Shown: positions 19,802-30,350, counted from the first letter of the stretch. The stretch: 64,000 nt of DNA from Hyphomicrobiales bacterium (GCA_011087605.1 JAALLE010000007.1:1-64000), one strand, 5' to 3'. Numbers and translations are program-made. The notes: generated by a model from the sequence alone, not told the origin.

Positions 19802-20197
19802 TTGTCGGAATACAACTCTTCTCCGTCAACGCATACCATACACCCGGGTAATTCTGCGGATGCGCCAACGCGCGAGCATCGTCGCAAGGCGTTTAAGGCT
19901 GGAATAATTTCATATCAGAATCATTCACTTACCGTAGATTGTGTAATCCGGGACATGTCGTCCAGCGGAGCGAAACTACAATTTTCAAAATCGGTCATCG
20001 TGCCCGACCATTTCACGCTGACCATCCCCATGGAAGGTCAACGGGTTGAATGTATTGCTCGCTGGCGCAAGGCCACCGTGGTCGGTGTGGAATTTGTCGG
20101 CGACATGGAGCTGGACGCCAGAAACGCGAGGAAACAATCGCTCGACATCGAATATGTGATTTCAAAGAAACAATCGATCCTGAAGATACCCGACTAA
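19802..20197 (+). CDS. PilZ domain-containing protein
   Basis: EHRRKAFKAGIISYQNHSLTVDCVIRDMSSSGAKLQF...ERVECIARW-type region, GVEFV. Confidence 0.8.
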   Translation: MSEYNSSPSTHTIHPGNSADAPTREHRRKAFKAGIISYQNHSLTVDCVIRDMSSSGAKLQFSKSVIVPDHFTLTIPMEGQRVECIARWRKATVVGVEFVGDMELDARNARKQSLDIEYVISKKQSILKIPD

Positions 20198-20219
20198 AAT
20201 CGCACCGGCTCACCTCACA

Positions 20220-21758
20220 TTATTGCAGCCGCTTTTCCAATTCGTGACGTTGAATCTTGCCGGTGGTCGAACGCGGCAATTCTTCAGCAGCAATGAAGAT
20301 AACATTTTTCGGCTGTTTGTAGCGGGCCAATGATCCCTGACAGGCGTCCAGCACCTGTTGTTCTGTCAAAGTTGAATCTTCTGAAACAACAAAAGCGACC
20401 GGTACTTCTCCCCATTTTGGGTCTGGTCGCCGCACCACCACCGCCTCGCTGACCAATGGGTTTTGCGCCAAGACCAGTTCAACTTCTGCCGGATATATGT
20501 TTTCGCCACCGGATTTGATCATATATTTGACCCGGTCCACATATTCCAGCGTGCCGTCGGCGTTTCGACGCATCACATCACCCAAATGGAACCATCCATT
20601 GCGAAAATCGCGCTTGTTGGTCTCCTCTGCCCGCCAATACCCACTGAACAGGGTTGGCCCCCGCATAGCCACCTCCCCCGGTTCTCCCGCCGCCACGTCC
20701 TTGTCTTGCGGGTCCACCAGTCGCAATTCTGTAAAGGCGCTTTGCTTCTTGGGCAGCCTGTGGGGGGCCTGACCAATATCGATGGTACAGGCGGTTGCCG
20801 GTGGCAGACCGGTTTCGGTGGCGCCGAAGGAGTTCAGGTAAGGCGTTGAAAGTGCCCGTGTTGCGGCGGCAATTTCTTCACGCGGCACCAGATCGGCCAT
20901 TGCACCGCATACTGTGATTCCTTTTGGTTTCAAACCTTTCTCGCTACAAAATGCTGCAAACTCGCCGACCATTCCTGGCATGAGTACAAACCAGCCAACC
21001 CGGTGAGCGCTTACAATCTCCATGAACTGTTCCGGTTGATACCCGTCCACAACAAACACCGTGCCGCCACGCAACAATGTCGCCAGACTGTGATCTGTGG
21101 ACGCCATATGAAACAATGGTGCCCACGCAACGAAGTTGGATCCTCTTTCCAGATTGAGATCACTGACAAAGGCCGCCGCCCGAGCAATCATTGCGCGATG
21201 ACTGATCAATGCGCCCTTCGGCATGCCGGTGGTGCCGCTGGTGTATAAGATGACCAGGCCAGCCTCACTGTCCAATGCCGCGGGAGCAAGTGGTGGCAAT
21301 TCACTCACTTGCTGCAGCAGATCCATGCCGAACTCCAAAGTCGGGATGGAACTGCTACCGATATTTTTCAGTACCACTTGGTACTCACGTTGTACAATAA
21401 GGAGTTTGGGGGTGACCAGGTCGATACAGTGGCTAAGCTCGCGATCGCTTAACCGCCAGTTCAATGCCGCGACAATTACCCCATATTTGGCTGCCGCAAT
21501 CTCCAGCACCAGATATTCAGCGCAATTGCGGGCCAGCACCCCGACCCTGTCGCCAATGCCTAGCCCCATCTCTCTCAACAGGCTGGCAAACCTGCCCGAC
21601 AGATCATCGACTTCCTGATAGGAATACTGTCGCCCGGCCTCGTCAATGGCGACAACATCTGCATGGGCACGAGCCGCAGATGCAAACAGACCGCCGATTG
21701 TCGCCTGGCCAGAGCTGAGCACATCCGGGGTGGGAAAATATTTGCTGATCTCGGACAT
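20220..21758 (-). CDS. acyl-CoA synthetase / AMP-dependent ligase
   Basis: VILYTSGTTGMPKGALISHRAM, YLNSFGATETGLP, GWFHLGDVMRRNADGTLEYVDRVKYMIKSGGENIYPAEVE, SLARYKQPKNVIFIAAEELPRSTTGKIQRHEL. Confidence 0.94.
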   Translation of the reverse strand: MSEISKYFPTPDVLSSGQATIGGLFASAARAHADVVAIDEAGRQYSYQEVDDLSGRFASLLREMGLGIGDRVGVLARNCAEYLVLEIAAAKYGVIVAALNWRLSDRELSHCIDLVTPKLLIVQREYQVVLKNIGSSSIPTLEFGMDLLQQVSELPPLAPAALDSEAGLVILYTSGTTGMPKGALISHRAMIARAAAFVSDLNLERGSNFVAWAPLFHMASTDHSLATLLRGGTVFVVDGYQPEQFMEIVSAHRVGWFVLMPGMVGEFAAFCSEKGLKPKGITVCGAMADLVPREEIAAATRALSTPYLNSFGATETGLPPATACTIDIGQAPHRLPKKQSAFTELRLVDPQDKDVAAGEPGEVAMRGPTLFSGYWRAEETNKRDFRNGWFHLGDVMRRNADGTLEYVDRVKYMIKSGGENIYPAEVELVLAQNPLVSEAVVVRRPDPKWGEVPVAFVVSEDSTLTEQQVLDACQGSLARYKQPKNVIFIAAEELPRSTTGKIQRHELEKRLQ

Positions 21759-21997
21759 TCTCCCCTGCTCTCCGTGCGTTCAGTGACTATCGTTCTATGT
21801 CAAAAAGTTGGTACATTCCCAAATCTGTGCATCCATGCATTAACCATCTTCGGCCTTTGGGACTCGTCAGATTAACCAAGTCTGTTATCCTGTTAACCAA
21901 TTGGTAACTTAGCCTGACAGGCACCCAAGGCAAGCGGCTATCCCGCGAATAATTGCCGAAATGTGCGTCCGGGCGACATGATATCTGGAGCGGAAAT

Positions 21998-22933
21998 ATG
22001 AAACGGGTTTTGGGATCGGCGGCCATCGCCAGCATAGCAATGTTCAACTCATCGATGGCTCAGCAACTTCCCCCGGCGGATGCCAAGGCGGGTGAATGTT
22101 ACGCAAAAGTTCTTATTCCCGCCAAGTATCAGACTTCGGCTGAACAGGTTGTGGCCCAACCGGCCAGCACCACGTTCAAGAAAACCCCTGCGGTTTATCG
22201 CGAGATTGAAAAATCTATTCTGATCGAAGAAGAGAGCTATGAACTGGTGCCGGTGCCACCTGTTTACGAATTGGTCAGCGAACAGGTCCTTGTTCAGCCC
22301 GAGCAGACCGTAAAATCAGTCATTCCGGCCACCTATCGCGACGCGATCAAAAAGGTCCTGGTCTCTCCTGCCCGCGTGGAGTGGAAAGTGGGACGGGGAG
22401 CCTACGAGAAGATCGACGCTGCAACCGGTGAAATCATGTGTCGGGTGGAAGTTCCCGCTGTTTTCAAGGAAATTTCGCAAAAAGTAATCGATCAACCCGC
22501 CCGAACCAATGAGGAAGTGGTTCCGGCGCGCTATGAAACCATTCAACGGCGGGTGATGAAAAACCCGCCAACGACGCGCAAGAAAATCATTCCGGCTAAA
22601 TATCGAACGGTAAAGATCAAGGAATTGATTGAAGCTGAAAAATTCGAGGTAATAGAGACCCCAGCCCGCTATGCATCGGTTCAAAAACGGGCCCTGATGG
22701 CTTCGGAAACCGTGCAATGGCGTCAAATCCTATGCGAAACCAACACAACGCCGGGTATTGTCCTGCGTTTGCAAAACGCATTGATCGGCGCCGGCTATAA
22801 ACTGGGTTTCACCCCGGACGGGGAACTTGGACCAGGAACTCTGGCCGTTATCAGCCGTTTTCAACAGGACAACAACCTGCCAACCGGTGGTCTGACCCTC
22901 AGTACAATCCAAAAACTTGGCGTTGAACTTTAG
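21998..22933 (+). CDS. secreted peptidoglycan-binding domain protein with tandem degenerate repeats
   Basis: Signal peptide MKRVLGSAAIASIAMFNSSMAQ; several copies of a ~25-30-aa unit around 'vPA.Y..i...V'; C-terminal PG_binding_1-like LRLQNALIGAGYKLGFTPDGELGPGTLAVISRFQQDNNLP. Confidence 0.82.
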   Translation: MKRVLGSAAIASIAMFNSSMAQQLPPADAKAGECYAKVLIPAKYQTSAEQVVAQPASTTFKKTPAVYREIEKSILIEEESYELVPVPPVYELVSEQVLVQPEQTVKSVIPATYRDAIKKVLVSPARVEWKVGRGAYEKIDAATGEIMCRVEVPAVFKEISQKVIDQPARTNEEVVPARYETIQRRVMKNPPTTRKKIIPAKYRTVKIKELIEAEKFEVIETPARYASVQKRALMASETVQWRQILCETNTTPGIVLRLQNALIGAGYKLGFTPDGELGPGTLAVISRFQQDNNLPTGGLTLSTIQKLGVEL

Positions 22934-23339
22934 AAAACAGCCAATCCACACTGCATACAGCGGCGAGCGGCGGCGAGCGGCGAGCAGATCGTCTCAAATC
23001 GAGGAACTCTCGACTTATTCAGGTGCTGATTGCGGACCGCAATCGATATTGCGTCCAAATCCCAGCAACTGCAGCCAGTCTTGTGCGGTTGTCATCACCG
23101 ATCTCGCTGCCTTGTCGCCCCGTCGCCTCGCCCCGTCGCCTCGCGCTGACCCCCGGCGGCCAAAATCATGGCCAAAACCACTGATGGGCCTGTGTGGCAG
23201 AGATTGATCGCCCAGCGAATGCTGCATCGTGGTAACTCATTCGCAGATCTCCCATTCCACGGCAGCGCGGAGCGTTTGGGCTTGTTATCTCCAAATCATT
23301 CCAGACATTTACTGCCCTTACACCGATTTTAAACAACAA

Positions 23340-23367
23340 AAAGCCCGGCTGTTGCCAGCCGGGCTTT
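23340..23367 (-). terminator. intrinsic terminator downstream of the minus-strand porin
   Basis: Perfect 12-bp stem AAAGCCCGGCTG-ttgc-CAGCCGGGCTTT followed on the minus strand by a T-rich tract. Confidence 0.85.
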
Positions 23368-23391
23368 CAGAATTCTTATCAGATTAACTGA

Positions 23392-24414
23392 TTAGAAGTT
23401 GCTCTGGATACGGATACGGTAGTCAGTGACGTCACGGTCAAGTCCACCAACTGGATCCTGCTCTTCGTAGTTCCAGCCGAGACGTACAACCAGGTTAGGC
23501 TCTACGTTCCAGTCAAGACCAAGTGAGTAACCGTCAACTTCGGTAGTATCGGATTCCCTGTTGTAGAAACCACCAGCAATTTTCACGTTGTCCATGATTT
23601 TATAGCTAGCACCAACGCCCCAAGCCTGAGTGTCGCCACCGGCGCCACCCCACTGAGTGCTGTCTTCCTGGCTGTTGTAGTAAGCCTGGATCAACAACCC
23701 GTCGACTGGTGCAACGTTACCGTATACGCCCCAAGCGCCTTCTTCAGCACTGGTGTCGTGTGAGTAAACAGCGCCGATGTTGAACATGGAACCGGAATAG
23801 TCAGCACGGATGTAACCGTCGACTGATTCGTCTTCAGATGGACCAGGACCGGTATTGTCCAAAGATATACCACCAACCACGGACAGGCCGTTAGCTGCAT
23901 AGGTGTAATCAAAGTACATTGTACGACCACCGCCGAAATAGGCACCATCATACATCAGGCCTGGAAGACCAGTCAGCTCGTGACGGCTGGTGCGGTAACC
24001 GGTGGAGAAACCACCGAGTTCGATGTACGCATCAAGCGCGCCCCAAGCGGTACGTGCATCACGGTTATTGTCGCCGTCGCCTTCAAGACGAATGTAAGTA
24101 CGCAGTGTACCCCAATCGGTTTCTTCACGAGCGTCGAAGTTTACGCGAGCGTGCCAGTAACCGTCACCAACAGTGGTGTCGTTAGCAGCAAGATCATAAT
24201 CGAAATCGCTGTACTCGTACTGTACGCGGACTTCACCGCTGATTTTCAGGCATCTTTCGGTGCCTGGGATGTAGAAAAAGCCAGCGCCATACATGTCGCA
24301 AACTTTAACGTAATCAACGGGCTCTGGCTCAGCGATAACAGCATCAGCGGCGCGTGCGCCGGATACTGCGATCAGTGCAGCAGCAGAACCCAAAAGAAGA
24401 GTTTTGAGTTTCAT
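23392..24414 (-). CDS. porin (alphaproteobacterial Omp2b-like family)
   Basis: MKLKTLLLGSAAALIAVSGARAADAVIAEPEPVDYVKVCDMYGAGFFYIPGTERCLKISGEVRVQ; C-terminal VTDYRIRIQSNF. Confidence 0.93.
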   Translation of the reverse strand: MKLKTLLLGSAAALIAVSGARAADAVIAEPEPVDYVKVCDMYGAGFFYIPGTERCLKISGEVRVQYEYSDFDYDLAANDTTVGDGYWHARVNFDAREETDWGTLRTYIRLEGDGDNNRDARTAWGALDAYIELGGFSTGYRTSRHELTGLPGLMYDGAYFGGGRTMYFDYTYAANGLSVVGGISLDNTGPGPSEDESVDGYIRADYSGSMFNIGAVYSHDTSAEEGAWGVYGNVAPVDGLLIQAYYNSQEDSTQWGGAGGDTQAWGVGASYKIMDNVKIAGGFYNRESDTTEVDGYSLGLDWNVEPNLVVRLGWNYEEQDPVGGLDRDVTDYRIRIQSNF

Positions 24415-25341
24415 GATTTTTAATCTCCAGTAGACAATCATTTGAGAAGGGCTAGGCCCCGAAAATGGGACAGATACTTGCGCACCCTTTCCCTGAGCCC
24501 AACCTACCCATGCGGATTAGGAACGCAATCCTCAATGCACGTATATGAGCCTGATCTGGTTGTTTCAAAGCTGGCTGTTGCACAAATAACACGCTATTGG
24601 CTCCCGACCGGCGCCTGAACCTTTAACAAGGCCTTAAAATCCGGCAAATTGGCAGCAGAAGCAACAGTTTCTTAACAGTTTCTGGACTGCCCGACCCACA
24701 GAAACCCATATAGACAAAGGGTTTTGGGAAATCCAACCGATTCTTTGCGTTCCCGGGTCCATCGATGAAAACATTTTTCCAGATGCAACAGAACCATGAT
24801 GTCAATTGCACAAGCCCTCCAGACCCTGAATCCAGCGAGATATTTTCAATTTCAAAAACTTGCACGTTTATCGCACCAAATCAGGATCGATTATTGATTC
24901 CTCTTGCGGGATCGTGGCGCCATATCCAAAACCACGATTACCTGCTTCATCGAGTACACCATGTGCCGGACAAACTCTTCTAAATATATCAACATATATA
25001 TACTAATAGTGATTTATACACATGAAACAGACTAATCATTCGTTATAAATTCGATATAATTCACTATTTTATTTTTAGTGCTCCTATATATACATCAACT
25101 TATAATATAGAATTGATATTTCTGATTTTCTTATAATTTTGCAGGCCATATAACCATGCATATCGTGATCTTTATGCAACTAATTATTCCTCATTTAATA
25201 TAATTATTTAAAAAATGTATTTTTTAATTGATCGATAATTTTCTGCCTGTATTTAGGGCGCCAGGGAAAGTTCTTCGGGTCTGGCCCATAATCAGAGGAA
25301 ATAGCCGCATCCTCATTGCAAATATCTACTGGAGATAAAAA

Positions 25342-26352
25342 ATGAAATTGAAATCCCTCCTTATGGGCTCGGCTGCGGCGCTGATCACCGTATCTGCTGC
25401 GCAGGCGGCAGATGCTGTTGTTGCAGAGCCTGAACCAATTGAATCAGTGCGCGTTTGCGATATGTATGGCGCCGGCTTCTTCTACATCCCCGGCACCGAA
25501 AAATGCCTGGCCATCAGCGGTGAATTGCGCATTCAATACGAAGGCACTACTAATGGCGACGAAGCTTCGTCTGGCGACGGCTATTGGCATGTCCGTGTCA
25601 ACCTGGATGCACGCGAAGAAACCGATTGGGGAACACTTCGCACCTATCTGCGTCTTGAAGGTGACGGCGATAACGACGGCGACGCACGCGATAACTGGGG
25701 TGCGCTTGATGCCTACATCGAACTCAGTGGCCTCTCCACCGGATATCGCACCAGCCGCGTCGAGCTGACCGGCCTTCCCGGCCTGATGCATGATGGTTCC
25801 TACTTCGGTGGTGGTCACACAATGTATATGGACTATACATTTGCTGCAAACGGTCTGTCGGTAATGGGTGGTGTGTCCTTGGACAATGAAACCGTTGGTA
25901 CCGGTGATGACGAATCCCTCGACGGTTACATTCGCGCTGATTACGCCGGATCAATGTTCAACATCGGTGCGGTCTACGGTCATGATACCAGTGAATCTGA
26001 AGGTGCCTGGGGCATTTACGCCAATGTTGCGCCCGTCGAGGGCATGTCGATCCAGGGCTATTACAACAGCCAGGAAGACAGCACTCAGTGGGGTGACGCC
26101 GGTGGCGACACTCAGGCTTGGGGCGTTGGTGCTAGCTATAAAATCATGGACAACGTGAAAATTGCTGGTGGTTTCTACAACAGGGAATCCGATACTACCG
26201 AAGTTGACGGTTACTCACTTGGTCTTGACTGGAACGTAGAGCCTAACCTGGTTGTACGTCTCGGCTGGAACTACGAAGAGAAGGATCCAGTTGGTGGACT
26301 TGACCGTGATGACGTCACTGACTACCGTGTTCGTATCCAGAGCAACTTCTAG
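25342..26352 (+). CDS. porin (paralog of 23392-24414)
   Basis: MKLKSLLMGSAAALITVSAAQAADAVVAEPEPIESVRVCDMYGAGFFYIPGTEKCLAISGELRIQ; C-terminal VTDYRVRIQSNF. Confidence 0.93.
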   Translation: MKLKSLLMGSAAALITVSAAQAADAVVAEPEPIESVRVCDMYGAGFFYIPGTEKCLAISGELRIQYEGTTNGDEASSGDGYWHVRVNLDAREETDWGTLRTYLRLEGDGDNDGDARDNWGALDAYIELSGLSTGYRTSRVELTGLPGLMHDGSYFGGGHTMYMDYTFAANGLSVMGGVSLDNETVGTGDDESLDGYIRADYAGSMFNIGAVYGHDTSESEGAWGIYANVAPVEGMSIQGYYNSQEDSTQWGDAGGDTQAWGVGASYKIMDNVKIAGGFYNRESDTTEVDGYSLGLDWNVEPNLVVRLGWNYEEKDPVGGLDRDDVTDYRVRIQSNF

Positions 26353-26377
26353 GTTCCTCAGCCATGCATGAATACTG

Positions 26378-26409
26378 AGCCCGGCCGGAAACGACCGGGC
26401 TTTTTTTTT
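26378..26409 (+). terminator. intrinsic terminator after plus-strand porin
   Basis: AGCCCGGCCG gaaa CGACCGGGCT-type stem followed by T(9). Confidence 0.85.
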
Positions 26410-26534
26410 GCCCTCCAACAATGTGCGCTCCAATAATATGTATGACGCCACATCGCGTTTGACCGCGACGGTTCGCGGTCGTAGCCTTTCTTCAGATCAG
26501 CAAGCAAAGCCAGAAACTGGCGCAAGGAGGCCGC

Positions 26535-28277
26535 ATGACCCGCACAGAAAATCTATTATCAACCACCATATTGGCAACCGCACTGGCGATTGGCGCAGCA
26601 GCAAGCGCCAGCGCGAAAGATCTGGTCCGCATCGCCACGATGCCGGCGGGTGCCGAAGTCACGGGCCTGAGCACCAATGCCGCCGGTGAACTGTTCCTCA
26701 ACGCCCAACATCCAGGCGGCAAGAACGTTTTGAAAGGCGATGCGCCCGCGGCACTTGTTGGCTATGTTCATGGTTTCAACGCCGGTGCCATTGCCGGTTC
26801 CGGCATGGCCTTGCCTGCTGAAGCCAACCACAAACAAATGAATGTCGCCAGCGGATCCTATGTCACCCTCGCCACGGCCGGGGAGAAAATGGGCAGCGGA
26901 GAAGCCTTTGGCGGCGTCTATAATACCGCCGGCGAATTGATGTTTGTTTCCAACACGCCTGATTTCAACGGTTTCGTCCCCATTAATGAGAACCAGGCCT
27001 ATCTATATACAGCCTGGGAAGGCGGTGGCCGCGAAGGTGCAAGTTCCGTCAGTCGTCTGTCTCTTAGTCGGGAAAACTCTTCCAGTCAGTGGACGGCAGA
27101 CCTTGCCACATCAAAAAATGTAAATCTGGAATCGGTGGCCGGTGGCGCCGTATTGTGTTCAGGAATCGTCACCCCCTGGGGTACACCACTGCTGGCGGAG
27201 GAATATTTCTTCTACAATTCTGCCACCTGGAACCATCCCGACAACCACGATGAAGACGAAAAAGCCGGATTTCGCGGCGGCAATGACATCAACTACATCA
27301 AGCCAAAAAGCATGAACAAATATATGGGCAAAATGACCAACCCATATCGCTATGGCTATATGATCGAGATCATCAACCCAACCAGCGCGGATGGTGAAAA
27401 GCCGGTCAAGCATTTCGCAACAGGTCGGTTGAGCCATGAAACAGCAGCCGTCATGCCGGACAACAAGACCCTTTATATGACGGATGATGATTCAGCAGTT
27501 TACAGCGACAAGAAATACAACACAGCATCCGGTGGCGTATTCTTCAAATTCGTCGCCGACACGGCGGGCGATCTGAGCGCCGGCACATTATATGCTGCCA
27601 AACTCACCCAGGACGACAGCGCCAAACCAGATGTGGCCGGGTTTGACGTTTCCTGGATCGAACTGGGGCATGGCAACAACGCCGAAATCGAAACCTGGGT
27701 CGCCGAATATGATGACGTCACCATCGCTGACTATAAAGACGGCAGCACAAATTATGTATCTGATGATGAAATCAGGGCCTGGGCCGAGACCAAATCCGGC
27801 AAGGACCTGAACGGAGACGGCACAATTGCCAAGGCAAAGGACAGCCGCGCGCCGTTTCTGGAATCTCGCAGAACTGCCGCCGCGATGGGAGCCACCAACG
27901 AATGGGACAAGTTGGAAGGTGTGACCTCGCACGGAAACACCGTCTATATATCCGCATCAGCACTCGCCTTCACGATGGACAAGAGCTGGGGTCACAAACA
28001 CTGGTCGACCGGTGAAATTGACAAACAGCAAGCCGGTGACATTGCCCTGAACGCTGAAGGATGCGGCGGCACATACGTGGCAAAGACGGGAGACGACTTC
28101 AATATCACCCGCATCGAGCCCCATGTGATTGGCAAAACAACCGCCGATGGCCGTTGCGATGACAATTTGCCGGCCAATCCAGACAATATTCTGGCGCTCA
28201 ATGACGGAACTTTGCTGATCGGCGAGGATGCCGGTCCAAAACGTCATGTTCTGGACATGCTCTGGATGGTGCGCTGA
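26535..28277 (+). CDS. PhoX-family (DUF839) phosphatase-like secreted protein
   Basis: N-terminal signal sequence; SGIVTPWGTPLLAEEYFF, GRLSHETAAVMPDNKTLYMTDDDS, PDNILALNDGTLLIGEDAG typical of PhoX/DUF839. Confidence 0.85.
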   Translation: MTRTENLLSTTILATALAIGAAASASAKDLVRIATMPAGAEVTGLSTNAAGELFLNAQHPGGKNVLKGDAPAALVGYVHGFNAGAIAGSGMALPAEANHKQMNVASGSYVTLATAGEKMGSGEAFGGVYNTAGELMFVSNTPDFNGFVPINENQAYLYTAWEGGGREGASSVSRLSLSRENSSSQWTADLATSKNVNLESVAGGAVLCSGIVTPWGTPLLAEEYFFYNSATWNHPDNHDEDEKAGFRGGNDINYIKPKSMNKYMGKMTNPYRYGYMIEIINPTSADGEKPVKHFATGRLSHETAAVMPDNKTLYMTDDDSAVYSDKKYNTASGGVFFKFVADTAGDLSAGTLYAAKLTQDDSAKPDVAGFDVSWIELGHGNNAEIETWVAEYDDVTIADYKDGSTNYVSDDEIRAWAETKSGKDLNGDGTIAKAKDSRAPFLESRRTAAAMGATNEWDKLEGVTSHGNTVYISASALAFTMDKSWGHKHWSTGEIDKQQAGDIALNAEGCGGTYVAKTGDDFNITRIEPHVIGKTTADGRCDDNLPANPDNILALNDGTLLIGEDAGPKRHVLDMLWMVR

Positions 28278-28488
28278 ACACCTAACCTTTGATGTGGGCG
28301 GTGTGAAACAATGGATTGCACCGCTCGCTGACATGGAATTAGCCCATTGCTCTGATGATTATGCGGTCGTTGTGGTGCCTGCCCTGCTTCGGTGAGCAGC
28401 AATTGAACGACCGTCAAATTGCAGCAAATCTGCGGCGCAGTAGAATCATGACCAGGCTCGGTCGCCATCAATCACACAGGAGAAATTC

Positions 28489-28884
28489 ATGTCCCTTCCC
28501 ACTTTCCATATGGTCGATGCGGCTCCACAACCGGTCGCAACATTTTCCCATGCTGCGGAGGTTGACGGCTGGATATTTTTTACCGGCCAGATGCCGACAT
28601 GGCCAGATGATCCAGACCAGCCGCTGCCGCAAGGCGTCGAGGCGCAGACCAAACGTGTGATGGATAATCTGATTATCGTCCTTCAGGGACTTGGGCTGGG
28701 CCTGGAGCACGCGGCGCAGGTCAGGATTTATCTGACCGAGTTTGAGCGTGACTATGCGGTGATGAATCAAACCTATCAGGCATATTTTGAACCCGGTAGA
28801 TTGCCTGCCCGAACCTGCATCGGTGTAACGGCGCTGGCCGTTGGCGCGCTGGTTGAAATTGACCTTGTCGCAAAGCGCCCGTGA
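28489..28884 (+). CDS. RidA family protein
   Basis: GWIFFTGQMPTWPDDP...QTKRVMDNLIIVLQGLGLGLEHAAQVRIYLTEFERDYAVMNQTYQAYFEPGRLPARTCIGVTALAVGALVEIDLVA. Confidence 0.93.
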   Translation: MSLPTFHMVDAAPQPVATFSHAAEVDGWIFFTGQMPTWPDDPDQPLPQGVEAQTKRVMDNLIIVLQGLGLGLEHAAQVRIYLTEFERDYAVMNQTYQAYFEPGRLPARTCIGVTALAVGALVEIDLVAKRP

Positions 28885-29117
28885 TTCGGTGATTTTCCGA
28901 ACAAGTGCCAGATATGGTGGTAAAGGGTTCTGATTGGCCAAATACGCCCCAATATACCGACATTTTCTGTGATTGAGGCGATTCTAAACGATTTGAATGC
29001 TCACATTTGATGGTATCATGTCTGTGGCGATGGGTCGGTGGGCGATTCACAATACTGGGCCAAATGCGATTTCCGACTTGGCGGGAGTCCGTCAAACGTT
29101 AGAGTCGGGGACTGACG

Positions 29118-29863
29118 TTGAATAACAAAGGCAACATTGTATTTTTGCATGCGGGCGAAATTGATTTCGCGCAACTGATTTCGGACGCCAAGACCGAATT
29201 CGAGTTGTTTGGAGTCTGCGACAGGATCTGCTCGGTTTTCGGACTGCCGTTTTTCAACATCTTGAAAGTGCCCAGCGAAACCGACCAAAAACTAGCCCCC
29301 CCCTTGGGCTGGTGTCCAACTGGCCGGCCTTCCTGATCTCGGAATATGACGAAAACAGCCTGCTCGAATATTCTCCGGCAATGGCTCATCTGCGGGCATC
29401 AACCGAGCCTATAATTATTACAGCGGAGCTCATGAGCAAAGCACGCGACGACGGCAAGCAGAATATTGTCGCCTATCTGTTTGCAAAATATGGAATTCGC
29501 ACCAGCGCATTGTTCAGCGTGCATCTGCCCAACGGGGAAATTGGTGGGGTCACATTTGCCGGTGAGGGACCGGAACCTGACCAAACCAAAATGGTTGAAC
29601 TTCACTATTTGTCCAATTTGCTGTTTTCAAAGATTCACGCCCTGCGGGATGAATCCGACGTCAAGGACTTTGGCCTGAAACCCCGTGAGATCGATTGTTT
29701 GCAATGGACATCGCAGGGCAAAACGAGTGACGAAATCGCCACCATACTGGGTCTCTCCCAGCACACCGTAAACCACTACCTGACGAATGCCGCTCGCAAG
29801 TTGGATACAAGCAACCGGACCCATGCAGTCAGCAAGGCCCTGCGACTGAAAATTATCTCATAA
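29118..29863 (+). pseudogene. LuxR-family regulator (autoinducer-binding-like domain + HTH) interrupted by frameshift in a C8 tract (29296-29303)
   Basis: ORFs 29118-29336 and 29312-29863 join as ...KVPSETDQKLAPPLG|LVSNWPAFLISEYDENS... if one C is added; C-terminal LKPREIDCLQWTSQGKTSDEIATILGLSQHTVNHYLTNAARKLDTSNRTHAVSKAL is a LuxR HTH. Confidence 0.85.
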
Positions 29864-29890
29864 CCCTCATTCTCCGCGCGAGTAAAACAA

Positions 29891-30346
29891 ATGCAGCTTC
29901 AATTCGATACCAATCCCAGGGCCTACAACCCGCTCGACCCTGAATCTATGGAGCTGTCACCGACTGAAGTATTGGATGCCATATCACGCTTCGATGCGGT
30001 CGGTCTTTGGCGGGCAAACCTGACCACAGGATTGGTTTACTGGTCTGATATTGTCTACGAAATCTACGGCATGGAACCTCAAAAAGGTGCGGTCAACGTT
30101 TCTGCGGCCATCGAAGCTTTTCATCCCGATGACCGGGAAGTCGTTTCACGTTGCATGGAAGAAGCTGCAAATCACAAGACGGGATACAGATTCGTCCTGC
30201 GCCTAAATCAGCCGGACGGAAACTATGCCTGGGTGAAATCCGTCGGCCTGTATCGCAAACTGGACGACGGAACCGAAGAAATTTTCGGATATATTCAGAA
30301 GTTTTCAGCTGTCGCCCGCTCGGTGACTATCCTGACTCAGGATTAG
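29891..30346 (+). CDS. PAS domain-containing protein
   Basis: FDAVGLWRANLTTGLVYWSDIVYEIYGMEPQ...FHPDDREVVSRCMEEA...GYRFVLRLNQPDGNYAWVKSVGLYRKLDDG. Confidence 0.85.
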   Translation: MQLQFDTNPRAYNPLDPESMELSPTEVLDAISRFDAVGLWRANLTTGLVYWSDIVYEIYGMEPQKGAVNVSAAIEAFHPDDREVVSRCMEEAANHKTGYRFVLRLNQPDGNYAWVKSVGLYRKLDDGTEEIFGYIQKFSAVARSVTILTQD

Positions 30347-30350
30347 GCTT

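Noticed and set aside
22950-23200. GGCGAGC/GGCGAGCGGC and CGTCGCCTCGCCC repeats
   Set aside because: Short GC-rich low-complexity repeats; not regular enough to call a CRISPR or VNTR, and the ORFs there look spurious.
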